64,000 bases of DNA from Orientallactaga sibirica. Its lineage: Eukaryota; Chordata; Mammalia; Rodentia; Dipodidae. Position numbers and translations under genes: made by a program. Under the pieces are notes generated by a model, which did no database searches, had not been told where the DNA came from, and saw only the letters and a program-made list of their open reading frames with translations. The stretch is taken from positions 4,211,001 to 4,275,000 of the forward strand of contig JAEOAD010002279.1 in the NCBI GenBank assembly GCA_036365145.1. Direction: 5' to 3'. Positions 1-13,289 of the stretch are shown here, one piece after another. Positions within the stretch are counted from its first letter, which is position 1. The number at the start of each line of letters is the position of its first letter.

Positions 1-46
1 GGTGGCGGCGGCCCTCCAGGAACCCCCATCATGCCTAGTCCTGCGG
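1..46 (+). CDS. SSBP3: SSBP3 exon, 3' part (cut by window start)
   Basis: Frame 1 reads [15 protein letters not shown] plus the first base of an Asp codon, followed by donor gtaaga at 47. The exon begins before the window. The Gly/Pro-rich reading matches the SSBP3 tail just before its DSTNSSDN segment. Confidence 0.9.
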
Positions 47-3000
47 GTAAGAGGGCTTAAGGAAGAGGGAGTTTGTGGGGGAGCAGGGCTACCAGGTCCC
101 CAAGGGCTCAGTTGCAGAGCCGTCAATCTTCCCGTCACTGCTTCCTTCCTTCACCGGGTCCTGTGCTGTTCAGAGATTTAAGGCTGGGAACCCTCAATGC
201 CACCAGCCCATCATTGTGTGGCCTTGGACAATGACCCCTCTTTTGGTACTTGGGCATTGTTTTATAAAGGACAGGGCTAGCCAGGCGTAGTGGTGCACAC
301 GTCTTTAATCCCAGCACTGGGGAGGCAGAGGTAGGAGAATCACCATGAGTTCGAGGCCACCCTGAGACTACATAGTTAATTCCAGGTCAGCCTGGGCTAG
401 AGCAAGACCCTACCTCAAATAAAATAAAATAAAATAAAATAAAATAAAATAAAATAAAATAAAATAAAATAAAATAAAATAAAAATAGGCCTGGCGTGGT
501 GGCGCACACCTTTAATCCCAGCACTCAGGAGGCAGAGGTAGGAGGATCGCCATGAGTTCAAGGCCACCCTGAGACTACGGAGTGAATTCCAGGTCAGCCT
601 GAGCCTAGAGTGAGACCCTACCTCGAAAAAAATAAAAATGAAAAATAAATTTAAAAATAAATATTTTAAGAAACAAATACATAGAAAGGAAAAGAAAGAA
701 AGGAAGGAAGAAGGAAGGAAGGAAGGAAGGAAGGAAGGAAAGAACAAGGCTGGGCAGAGATCTGGAACAAGGGTCGGTCGTGTAGCCGAGGCTGCTCATG
801 TCTGGAGGAAGGAACCCCGTTCTGTGTGAGCATTGTTTCTAAGGCACCGTCCCTCGAGTTTCCAGAGCTGTGGGCTTCTGCTCCTCGGGGGCAATCTCCC
901 TGCATCCTTCATCAGAAGAGGACATGCGTGTGCACACGGGGGCATGTGCACACATGCGTACACAACATCACAATTATGTCTTTCTTAGCTAGGAATAGCT
1001 GGAAGGGATGCGGCATGCAGTCCCTACCCGGCCCAAAATAGAGGGTGTGTGGGGAGGAGTTGTTCATGATTTCTGCTCCTTGGAGAAACCCGTTAGCAGA
1101 TTTTTCTAAGGAGACTTTCCTGGCTCAGGTAGGGAGCTGGGTAGAGCCTCCCCGCCCCCCCCCCAGCTCGCCGTGCAGGGGCGGGGCTGGCAGCCGCTGT
1201 GACTGGCTCCCACTCGGGCTCCCTCTCACTGCCGCAGCCTGCCGGAGAAGCATGACCTACATTCAGACTAGGTCACGTTAACCCACTCTGTATGATAATG
1301 TGTCCCCAGCCCATCCCTGCCTCCCCCTGGCCCCTCAGCCTGGAGGGGGGGGTCCTAGCCCAGTTCAGTGTCGCCCTTTCTCGGGGCGGTGTGGGGATCA
1401 GCACCTTGTCCCTGCCGGCAAGGAGATCAGAATGGATCTACAGATGCCCCCTGTGCCATGTCCTCCTCACTGCTGTCCAGGCACCCTAAAACTCCTGGTT
1501 TCGTGGTTGAGTGCTTTTTCACACTTGAATTTTCTGTGATTAAAAACTTTGTGAGTCTTCATTAAATACAAATTAGCCTGAAAATGGTGGTACTTAGCAG
1601 AAATTTTAGGTGATAAAATACAAAAGAATGAGTTCAAGTGCCACGAGTTTGTTTTAATTAAGAAATGAATTAATCACCTCGACTTTGTGGGTTTCCACTG
1701 TTCTACAGATTCAACAAATTCCAGTGACAACATCTACACAATGATTAATCCCGTGCCGCCCGGAGGCAGCCGGTCCAACGTAAGTCTGCTTTCTCCTCAT
1801 TTACATACCAGATACCATAACAAATCATAATTAACTTCATCAGCCGAGGGGAAAGCGAGTCTAATTGATTTCAGCCATTTGTTACCAAAGATGAATAAAA
1901 TAAACGATCAGAAAAAAAAAAAAAAAAAAAAGATTGCCTCTTGGGTAAGTCAGTTCCCGTCCCAGCTGGAAGGGGAGGTGGGCAGGGCACGGCAGGACCC
2001 CACCTCTCTGGTCAAGTGTGATTGCTGCCAGGCTGCAGGTTGCTCTAGTCGGGTGCATATATTCCACTCACCTGCTATGCCAACCAGGCAGTCCCTTGCA
2101 GTCCGCTCCCGGGGCTGTGAAACTAAGGGTGCAGTCCCTGGCAGGACATGTGGCTCATCAGGGAACTCATCTGCCCTCATGTTTCTGCCCTGAGCTGTGT
2201 GATCTCAGTTCTGAGAGCTGCTTTGAAACTTCCCTCCTTTCTTACTCTCAGTTCTCACTGCTTACTGCACGAGGCCTCCCTCTGCCAGCAGGAGTTCTCT
2301 GAGGACCCAGCCTGGTCTGACTGGCCTCCCAGGACACCTGTGTAGCCAGTCCCTCCTGCCCTCCTCTGTGGCGGCTGGAAGTGAGCTGGTTCAGCCTCCT
2401 CCTTGGGGCCCCGGAGCTTGTCTTTGGCCTAGTTGAGAGAAGCGAGTCCCTCTATTGGTCTTGTTTGTTTGTTTAGTGGTTTTCTAACATAGGGTCTCAG
2501 TCTAGCCCAGACTAACCTGCAATTTGTTATGTAGTCTCAAGGAGGCCTCAAACTCACAGCGATCCTCCTACCTCTGGCCTCCCGAGTGCTGGGATTAAAA
2601 GCGTGCGCCACCACACCCGGCCCTCTGTTGGTTCTATTGCCCAGGCCTCTAGATGTTAAACTCCACATGTGGACTGTCCTGTGCCGGAAACTGCTCACAT
2701 ATGTTTGTGTTAAGGACTAAATCTAGGGCCTTGCACGTGCCAAGCACATCTTCTGCGACTGAGCTGCACCCCCTGAGCCCACATAGTTCACATATTTAAT
2801 ACCCTCCCTCCCGGCAGCTCTTTGTGCTCTTCGGCCTGCCTCCTTTGCCGGGGCCATGTGATGAATAAGTGTGACAATCTGGTCACGTGGCTCCCTGCAA
2901 GCCTTGCCACCTCCCCATGAGGGTTATCGGTCAGTCACCCAGTCACCCAGGGCAGCACTAAAACCTGGGATTCCCCGAGGCCAAGCCCTAGGTTGTGACA

Positions 3001-6000
3001 ACAGGTGCAGAGTCAGGCAGAAACGTACAAAGAGCACACAGGGGCCCACAGGACAGGGAGAGGACATGGCGAGTCACATGGACATCACCAGCCTCCCACA
3101 GTCAGTGCCATCGTATTTCCCCAGACCCCAGGTGCTGGCAGTCACGCACACCTCGGGCTGTGCTATCCCAAGGGTTGTGATGGTGTGGTTAGAGTTAGGG
3201 TTAAAGGTGTACTGCCGTAGAGTTCCTCTTGCGCTTGCCTCGAATGATACTGGCTTTGTACTGAACATTATAAATATTACAAGCATGTTTCTGGGTTCCG
3301 ATCATGACCCTGGAACGATGACCTTGCCAGCACCAGCATGACCCGGGCATCAGTGAATGAAAACCTCAGTGGCTGTCACTTTAATGACTAGTGGAAGAAA
3401 ACGCAACCAAAAAGAAAGAAAGGAAGGAAGGAAGGAAGGAAGGAAGGAAGGAAGGAAGGAAGGAAAGAAGGAAGGAAGGAAGGAAGGAAGAAAGAAAGAA
3501 AAAGAAAGCAAGCAAGCTGGGCATGGTGGTGCACTTTAATCCGAGCACTCAGGAGGCAGAGGTAAAGGTAGGAAGATCGCCCTGAGTTGGAAGCCACCCT
3601 GAGAATACAGAGTGAATTCCAGGTCAGTCTGGGCTAGAGTGAGACCCTAGAAAAACTAAAAGAAAAATAAAAAGAAAACGCCTCGCTGTATTAGGACAGT
3701 AAAGGATGCTTTTCACCATGTGTAGACAGGAGCTTAGGGGTATACATGGTAGAGAGGGGTGTGGTGGTACAGGGGAGACTCAGTCTCCTACATGCAGGGC
3801 ACACCCTTTTGAACCAAAAGGCTTTTTGTTTTCCAAAGAGACACCAGTGCTGGGTCGAAAACAGTGAGCATAGCCGGGCGTGGTGGCACACGCCTTTAAT
3901 CCCAGCACTTGGTAGGCAGAGGTAGGAGAATCATTGTGAGTTCAAGGCCACCCTGAGACTCCATAGTGAATTCCAGGTCAGCCTGGGATAGAGTGAGACC
4001 CTACCTCAAAAAACCAAAAAAAAAAAAAAACAGTGAGCATGGAATTAGATTGGTACCCTGAAGTGGGCACCATTGTCATCTCATTCCCAGTTACCTTGGA
4101 ATGGAACTGGGTGTGGAGGCACACGCCTTTAATCCCAGCACTCAGGAGACAGAGGAAGGAGGATCGCCATGATTTCGAGGCCACCCTGAGACTACAGAGT
4201 GAATTCCAGGTCAGCCTGGGCTAGTGTGAGACCCTACCTCAAAAAACCAAAATAAATAAATAAATATAAATAAAATAAATAAATAACAGTCAGGCATGGT
4301 AGTGCACGCCTTTAATCCTAGCACTCGGGAGGCAGAGGTAGGAAGATCGCCATGAGTTCAAGGCCAGCCTGAGACTAGAGCGAGGCCCTACCTTGAAACC
4401 TGCTCCACATCCTCCCCCCCCAAAAAAAACCAGCTTTCGCCTTGCTTGCAGTTTCTGAGTTTGATCCTCAACACCACCCAAGAAAGCAAAACTGGTGTTT
4501 TACATCATCTTGTTTTTTTTTTTTTTAATGAAGATTTTAATGAAATGACAGAGAACACAGAAGATTGTTCTCTTATCCAAATCCAAGCGAGGCTTTGCTC
4601 GTCTGTGCTTAGCAAACAGTGTGTCTTTCTCCTTGGAGAATTTCATCTCAGACTGCTTGCCAATGAAATGAAAACATCTTGCTCGCCTGTGCCAACAATT
4701 GCCACAAAGGGTGTGATTCACCTTCCTGTGACAACAGCTTTCATGGTGAAAGTTTAGGCCACTTTTCAGCTTCATCAAAGCGTGCAGAAGAAAATGAAAA
4801 TTCGGACTTCACAGAAGCAGAGTACTACGGCAGGCTCATGTCTGCAAGACGATTATCTATTGCCAATGACTGTACAGAAGTTGTTAGAAGCCAGGCATGC
4901 TGGTACACACCTTGAATCACCGTGGGTTCGAGGCCACCCTGAGACTACAGAGAGAATCCCAGGTCAGCCTGGGCTAGAGTGAAACCCTACCTTGAAAAAA
5001 AAAAAAAAAGCCGGGCGTGGTGGCGCATGCCTTTAAGCCCAGCACTCGGGAGGCAGAGGTAGGAGGATCGCCGTGAGTTCGAGGCCACCCTAAGACTACA
5101 TAGTTAATTCCAGGTCAGCCTGGACCAGAGTGAGACCCTACCTCGAACCCCCACCTCCAAAAAAAAAAAAAAAAAAACAAGCTCTGTGTGGTGGCGCACG
5201 CCTTTAAATCCCAGCACTTGGGAGGCAGAGGTAGGAGGATCGCCATGAGTTCGAGGCCAGCCTGAGAATAGAGAATGAATTCCAAGTTTTCCTGGATTAG
5301 AGTGAGACCCTACTTGGAGGCAGAGGTAGGAGGATCACTGTGAGTTCAAAGCCACCCTGAGACTACATAGGTCAGCCTGGACTAGAGTGGAAACCCTACC
5401 TCGAAAATCAAAAAACAAAACAAACAACAACACCAAAAAAAAAAAAAAAAAAAAAAAAAAAACTAGCTCCAGCAGGATTTCTCAGTGACCTTGCAGCACA
5501 AGCATGTGGAGTCTTCAGTAATAGGGTCTTACTGTCTATTACTGGTGGGAAACCAAGGGCCTCGGCAATAATGTTCCAGCCCACTTTTTAAAATATTTAT
5601 TTAAGAGAGAGAGAAAGAGGCAGCTAGAGAGAGAGAGAGAGAGGATGGGGACACCAGGTCCTCTAGCTTCTGCAAACAAACTTCAGGTGCATGCGCCACC
5701 TTGTGCATCTGGCTCACGTGGGTCCTTAGAGACAATACCAGAAGCACAATCAGCAGAAAAGTAAATGGACCTTTTGAACTTCGAAGGACACCATCAAGAA
5801 AATTGCACAAAGCGCACTAGTGTGTGTTTATAACCCCGACTGCTACACAGACTAAGGAAAGAGGGCCTCTTCAGCCCGGGAGGTCATGGCCAAATAAGAA
5901 TCTCAAAGGAAAAAGATGGGGCTAGAGAGATGGCTCAGCAGTTAAGACATTTGCAAAACCTAACAACCCGGGTTCATTTCCCCAGTACCCATGTATAGGC

Positions 6001-9000
6001 AGATGCACAAAGTGGCACATGCATCTGGAGTTTGTTTGCCGTGGCTGGAGGCCCCAGTGTGCCCATTCTCTCTGTCTCTCTTCTCTCTGCTTGCAAATAA
6101 AAAAATTTTTGTTTTAAGAGCTTTGCTGAGCATGATTGCACACGCCTTTAATCCCAGCACATGGGAGGCAGAGGTAGGAGGATCACTGCGAGTTCAAGGC
6201 CATCCTGAGAATACATAGTGAATTCCAGGTCACCCTTGGCTAGAGTGAGACCCTAACTGGGAAAACAAAACACACACACACACACCCCAAAAACAAAAAA
6301 GGAGAGACGGTTTAATGGTTAAGGCACTTGCCTGCGAAGCCTAAGGAATCCACGTAAGCCAGATGCACAAGGTAGCGCATGCATCTGGAGTTTGTTTGCA
6401 GTGGCTGGAGACCTTGGCATGCCCATTTTCCCCCTCTCTCTGTTTCAAAAATAAATACATAAGATGGAGAAAATACTTGCAAATCATGTATCTGATAAGA
6501 AGCTGTGATAAAGAACACTTGTAACTTAACAGAAAGACAACCTCATTAAAAAAGTGGAAGAAAGATCTTAATAGATGTTTCTCCAGAACTGCACAAATAG
6601 GCACGTGGAAAGATGCTGTTAGGAAATGCAGATTAAAACACAGCGAGGCTCCACTTCACAGCCACTAGGATGGCTCAGAAAATGACCAGGGTTGAGGAGG
6701 ATGTGGGGGGAAAACATAAAAGAAAACGGAAGCCTTCATAGAGTGCTGGCGGGAGATGTCAAGTGGTACAGCCTCCAGTTCTAAGGGAGATCAAACAGAA
6801 TTGCCCCGTGACCCCGCGATTACACTCCTAGGTATCTACCTAGGAGAAGTGAAAGCGCAGGTCCACACGGCACCTTGCCTGTGTGTGGACGGCCTTAAGC
6901 ACAGAGCTAGACACAGCACCGTATGCGTAAGAGTGTGGTGTGGGGTTGCGTGGGACTTGTGTCCATAGAGAGGCATAGGGTGCGACCACAGGGTGAACCT
7001 TGGAAACCCGCTCAGGAGACAGAGCTGAGACACTTCCCAATGTCATGTGGTTTCATGTCCAGAATAAGCAAAGCATAGGAATGGCAGGTCACTTGTTGCT
7101 GGAGGCTGGGGTGCCGGGAGACTGAGGAGAGACGACTGACTGGTGCATAGTGTCATTCTGGGGTGATGGAAATGTTGTAAAATTGATTGTGGTGACGGTT
7201 CTGCAACTATAAACACACAAAACCACACTTTAGATGGGTTAGTTGTATACCATGTGAATTATATCTCACTCTATGAAAATAATCATAATGCCGGCTTGAT
7301 GGCTCATAACTTTAATCCCAGCACTCGGGAGGCAGAGGTAGGAGGATCGCCGTGAGTTCGAGGCCGCCCTGAGACAGAGTGAATTCCAGGTCAGCTTGGG
7401 CTACAGTGAGACCCTACCTCGAAAAACCAAAAAAAAAAAATAATAATTTTAATATCTGTTGTACTTATATTAAAATAATGGCATTTGGGCTGGAGAGATG
7501 GCTTAACAGTTAAGGCACTTGCCTATGAAGCTTAAGGACCCAAGTTCGATTCCGCAGTACCCATGTAAGCCAGCTGCACATGCGTCTGGAGTTCTTTTGC
7601 AGCAGCTGGAGTCCCTGGTGCACCTGTTCTCTCTATGTGCCTCTTTCTTTTTTTGCTCCCTCAAATAACTTTTTAAATGATGGCATTTATTTGTTTAGTG
7701 TAGCACAGGTGTAAGTGTATATTAGCATATACATGTTGACCACCCTCGCCACTTGGATTAATTGACATAAACTTTATTGCCGGATGGCAAAGATGCTGCC
7801 CTCCCCCTGTGGCATGGGGAACTCTCTCAGTCCCTGTGCAGTGTTCCCACATGACCCTCGCGCTGCCACCTGCTGTGTGGCCTCTTGGTCACTAAAGCCT
7901 TCCTGGCATGGCTCCGTGACCCACTCTACCAGCCCAGATTCTGCCCCTCCATCTTGCCCATGCTCTGCCACCTCTGCGCAGCCTGTTCTGATTGCCCTGC
8001 CTCCATCCAAAGCTGCAGCCTCGCCTGTGTTTGGAACTCAGCCCCTCGGTCCTGTGAGGTGGCTCTGAGCTACTTCAAGGGCTGTGGGTACAGCACCCAA
8101 CAGGCCAGGTTCCCAATAGCGCCATGTCCCACCAAGTCTGCCCCTTCCCGCCCCATACCCTTTCTGCACTCGGGCAACTGTCCCTCCCAGCCTTGTGACG
8201 CAGAGCCGTGAAATGTGGCCGCCTGTTGCTTCCTTTCTGGGATGGGCTTGGCAGTCTGAGGACAGGCTCAAGTGGATTCCCTCTCTGAGCCTTCTCTGCC
8301 TGCCAGCAGTCTAGCACAGAAGCCTCGGGAATACTGCCTGGTCTCTTCGCTGCTCCTGGCGTGTCTTGCGTGTAGGGAGGAAGGAAGAGGTCAGCAGGAA
8401 TGGAGAGGCGAGGGCCAGCTCCACCTTGGTCCCAGGGGAAAGAACAAAAAGTACTTCGGTGCTTGGTGTCCGATAGGTTCCTTGTCTGTGAAATGCAGGT
8501 GACGAAGCTTGAATCGTGTTTAAACTTTGGCCTGGCGCTGCAGAAATGGTTTAGAGGTGAAGGCATTTGCCTCGAAGCCTAAGGATCCCGGTTTGCAGTG
8601 GCTAGAGGCCCTGGCTGGCCCATTCTCAATCTCCCTCTCTCTTTCCCTGTTTTTTTTTGTTTTGTTTTGTTTTTTTGAGGTAGGGTCTTACTGTAGCCCA
8701 GGCTGACCTGGAATTCACTATGTATTCTCAGGGTGGCCTTGAACTCGGCAATCCTCCTACCTCTGCCTCCCGAAAGTGCTGGGATTAAAGGCGTGTGCCA
8801 AAAAAAAAAAAAAAGGGGGCCTGGAGAGATGGCTTAGCGGTTAAGCACTTGCCTGTGAAGCCTAAGGACCCCAGTTCGAGGCTCGATTCCCCAAGACTCA
8901 CGTAGAAGCCAGGTGCACAAGGTGGTACATGCATCTGGAGTTCGCTTGCAGTGGCTGGAGGCCCTGGCGCACCCATTCTCTATCTATCTGCCCCTTTCTC

Positions 9001-12000
9001 TGCCTGTCTGTCTGTCACTCTTAAATAAATAAACAAAAAAGTTTATTTAAAAAAAAAAAAAAAAAGGCGTGTGCCACCATGCCTGGCTTCCCCTCTCTCT
9101 GTTTCAAATAAATAAATAAATAAATTTGTTTTTAATCTTTAAAAAATAATAACTGTGGCCTGGATGGTCGGACACCTGTCTGTGTGTAGCTGATGAAGCA
9201 AGCGCTTTATCTCTGGATAAGGGAGACCCAAGAGGCTGGGCTGCAGAGGTGGTTCTGTGTTTAGCCGGTGGCACTGGGCGCTGCTTCCTTTGTTCCTTTG
9301 CCTCGTACATAGGACAGAGCCCCCCTGGCCCCACAACCCCAATTCTAGGGCTCAAGCAAGAAACCTCCTCCAGCCACCCCATGCCTGAGTGTGTATGAGA
9401 AATCCAAAAGAGCAGCTTGGGGAGTCTCCGGTCTGCTGGCTCACCCCGTTTATTTCTTCCTTCCCCCCAGTTCCCGATGGGGCCTGGCTCGGACGGCCCA
9501 ATGGGCAGCATGGGCGGTATGGAACCTCACCACATGAACGGATCGTTAGGTAAGCGCCTGGGACGCAGCCGGGCATAGACTGGACACATAAGGAGGTTCC
9601 GAAGGAAAACTACTGCCCGCTGCCCGCACCGAGATTTCTCTGCACAGAAACTGTGGGCCGGGTGGGAAGGTTTGGGCTTAAGGTTGGGCTGGGAGGAAAA
9701 TGTCCTCAGACTGCTAGCCAGCCCTCCTCCCTGTCCAGGGAGGAGCGAGCAGGCCCAATTGAATTGGGCATATATACCCATAATGCTAGTATAGTTCAGG
9801 AAGCCGAGTGGGGGCGGAATTGTGAACTCAAGGCTAGCCTGGTCTCAAAACATAAAAAGGCCTGGCATGTAATTCAGTGTAAAGAGAACCCAGCTGTTAG
9901 GCTAGAGAGATGAAAATGACCAGGGTTGAGGAGGATGTGGGGAAAACATAAAAAGCGGAAGCCTTCATAGAGTGCTGGCGGGAGATGTCAAGTGGTACAG
10001 CCTCGCAGTTCTAAGGAGATCAAACAGGGTACCCGTGACCCGCGATTACACTCCTAGGTATCTACCTAGGAGAGTGAAAAGCGCGAGTCCCACCGCCGAA
10101 GCACCTTGCAATGTGTGGGCGGCCTTAAAGCTGAGGCTGGGCACCCAGCACCGTGTGCGTGGGGGTGTGGTGTGGGGTTCAAATGGGACTTGTGTCCATA
10201 GAGAGGCATAGGGTGCGACCACAGGGTGAACCTTGGAAACCAGCTCAGGGAGACAGAGCTGAGACACTTCCCAATGTCATGTGGTTTCATGTCCAGAATA
10301 AGCAAAGCATAGGAATGGCAGGTCACTTGTTGCTGGAGGCTGGGGTGCCGGGAGACAGGAGAACGACTGACTGGTGCATAGTGTCATTCTGGGGTGATGG
10401 AAATGTTGTAAAATTGATTGTGGTGACGGTTCTGCAACTATAAACACACAAAACCACACTTTAGATGGAGTTAGTTGTATACCATGTGAATTATATCTCA
10501 CTCTTATGAAAATAATCATAATGCCGGCTTGATGGCTCATAACTTTAATCCCAGCACTCGGGAGGCAGAGGTAGGAGGATCGCCGTGAGTTCGAGGCCAC
10601 CCTGAGACTCCATAGTTAATTCCAGGTCAGCTTGGGCTACAGTGAGACCCTACCTCGAAAAACCAAAAAAAAAAATAATAATTTTAATATCTGTTGTACT
10701 TATATTAAAATAATGGCATTTGGGCTGGAGAGATGGCTTAACAGTTAAGGCACTTGCCTATGAAGCAAGGACCCAAGTTCGATTCCATGGTACCCATGTA
10801 AGCCAGCTGCACATGCGTCTGGAGTTCTTTTGCAGCAGCTGGAGTCCCTGGTGCACCTGTTCTCTCTATGTGCCTCTTTCTTTTTTGCTCCTCAAATAAC
10901 TTTTTAAATGATGGCATTTATTTGTTTAGTGTAGCACAGGTGTAAGTGTATAATGACTACTTTCATATTGACCACCCTCGCCACTTGGATTAATTGACAT
11001 AAACTTTATTGCCGGATGGCAAAGATGCTGCTCCCCTGTGGCATGGGGAACTCTCTCAGTCCCTGTGCAGTGTTCCCCACATGACCCTCGCGCTGCCACC
11101 TGCTGTGTGGCCTCTTGGTCTAAAGCCTTCCTGGCATGGCTCGTGACCCACTCTACCAGCCCAGATTCTGCCCCTCCATCTTGCCCATGCTCTGCCACCT
11201 CTGCGCAGCCTGTTCTGATTGCCCTGCCTCCATCCAAAGCTGCAGCCTCGCCTGTGTTTGGAACTCAGCCCCTCGGTCCTGTGAGGTGGCTCTGAGCTAC
11301 TTCAAGGGCTGTGGGTACAGCACCCAACTTAGGCCAGGTTCCCAATAGCGCCATGTCCCACCAAGTCTGCCCCTTCCCGCCCCATACCCTTTCTGCACTC
11401 GCAACTGTCCCTCCCAGCCTTGTGACGCAGAGCCGTGAAATGTGGCCGCCTGTTGCTTCCTTTCTGGGATGGGCTTGGCAGTCTGAGGGGACAGGCTCAG
11501 AGTGGATTCCCTCTCTGGGCCTTCTCTGCCTGCCAGCAGTGCTACAAACCTCGCAGAACCTGCCTGGTCTCTCGCTGCTGCTCCTGGCGTGTCTTGCGTG
11601 TAGGGAGGAAGGAAGAGGTCAGCAGGAATGGAGAGGCGAGGCCAGCTCCACCTTGGTCCCAGGGGAAAGAACAAAGTACTTCGGTGCTTGGTGTCCGATA
11701 GGTTCCTTGTCTGTGAAATGCAGGTGACGAGAAGCTTGAATCGTGTTTAAACTTTGGCCTGGCGCTGCAGAAATGGTTTAGAGGTGAAGGCATTTGCCTG
11801 CGAAGCTAAGGATCCCGGTTTGCAGTGGCTAGAGGCCCTGGCTGGCCCATTCTCAATCTCCCTCTCTCTCTTTCCCTGTTTTTTTGTTTTGTTTTGTTTT
11901 TTTGAGGTAGGGTCTTACTGTAGCCCAGGCTGACCTGGAATTCACTATGTATTCTCAGGGTGGCCTTGAACTCTCGGCAATCCTCCTACCTCTGCCTCCC

Positions 12001-13258
12001 GAGTGCTGGGATTAAAGGCGTGTGCCAAAAAAAAAAAAAAAAAGGGGGCCTGGAGAGATGGCTTAGCGGTTAAGCACTTGCCTGTGAAGCCTAAGGACCC
12101 CAGTTGGGGCTCCCTCCACGGGTGGTACATGCATCTGGAGTTTGTTTGCAGAGGCTGGAGGCCCTGGGCGCACTCCATTCTCTATCTATCTGCCCCTTTC
12201 TCTGCCTGTCTGTCTGTCACTCTTAAATAAATAAACAAAAAAGTTTATTTAAAAAAAAAAAAAAAAAAAAAAAGCGTGTGCCACCATGCCTGGCTTCCCT
12301 CTCTCTGTTTCAAATAAATAAATAAATAAATTTGTTTTTAATCTTTAAAAAATAATAACTGTGGCCTGGATAATTCGGACACCTGTCTGTGTGTAGCTGA
12401 TGAAGCAAGCGCTTTATCTCTGGATAAAGGGAGACCCAAGAGGCTGGGCTGCAGAGGTAGTTCTGTGTTTAGCAGTGGCACTGGGTGTGCTTCCTTTGTT
12501 CCTTTGCCTGCGTACATAGGACAGAGCCCCCTGGCCCCACAACCCCAATTCTAGGGCTCAAGCAAGAAACCTCCTCCAGCCTTCCCATGCCTGAGTGTGT
12601 ATGAGAAATCCAAAAGAGCAGCTTGAGAGTCCCGGTCTGCTAGCTCACCCAGTTATTTGCTGCCCCCAGTTCCCAGTGGGGCCTGGCTTGGTTGGCCCAA
12701 TGGGCAGCATGGGCGGTATGGAACCTCACCACATGAACGGATCGTTAGGTAAGCGCCTGGGGCGCGGCCGGGCATAGACTGGACACATAGAGTTCCGAAG
12801 GAAAACTGCCGCTGCCACGCACCGAGATTTCTCTGCACAGAAACTGTGGGCCGGGTGGGAAGGTTTGGGCTTAAGGTTGGGCTGGGAGGAAAATGTCCTC
12901 AGACTGCTAGCCAGCCCTCCTCCTGTCAGGAGGGCGGGCAGGCCAGTGGTTGGCATATATACCCATAATGCTAGTATAGTTCAGGAAGCCGAAGTGGGGC
13001 GGGAATTGTGAACTCAAGGCTAGCCTGGTCTCAAAACATAAAAAAGGCCTGGCATGTAATTCAGTGTAAAGAGAACCCAGCTGTTAGGCTAGAGAGATGG
13101 CTTAGCGGTTAAGGCGCTTGCCTGCACAGCCTAAGGATCCAGGTTCAATTCCCAGGTCCCATGTAAACCAGATGCACAAGGTAGCGCATGCATCTGGAGT
13201 TTGTTTGCAGAGGCTGGAGGCCCTGGAGTGTCCATTCTCTCTCAGTCTCTCTCTCAAA

Positions 13259-13289
<31 letters not shown>

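Larger units (their letters stand above)
6681..9912 (+). repeat. Triplicated SSBP3 block, copy A
   Basis: Contains the end of the L1M fragment, a B1 (7291-7440), a B2-like SINE (7488-7680), unique intron (7681-8528), a nested SINE stack (8530-9130) and the 79-nt exon. At 9912 the sequence GGCTAGAGAGATG stops following the downstream order seen at 13,090 and 16,385 and jumps back to the sequence of 6681 (AAAATGACCAGGGTTG). The flanks of its exon are nearly identical to copy C. Confidence 0.9.

Noticed and set aside
415..747. Lys- or Phe/Leu-rich small proteins over microsatellites (also at 3.4, 44.4 and 63.6 kb)
   Set aside because: They are translations of AAAAT, GGAA, GGAAA and CTTT repeats.
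3190..3210. GTTAGAGTTAGGGTTA as an interstitial telomere repeat
   Set aside because: Only one TTAGGG unit is present; not a tandem array.
8075..8566. 163-codon open frame antisense to SSBP3 (also in the other copies)
   Set aside because: The same region in copies B and C is broken at different points by small indels, and no protein family is recognised.
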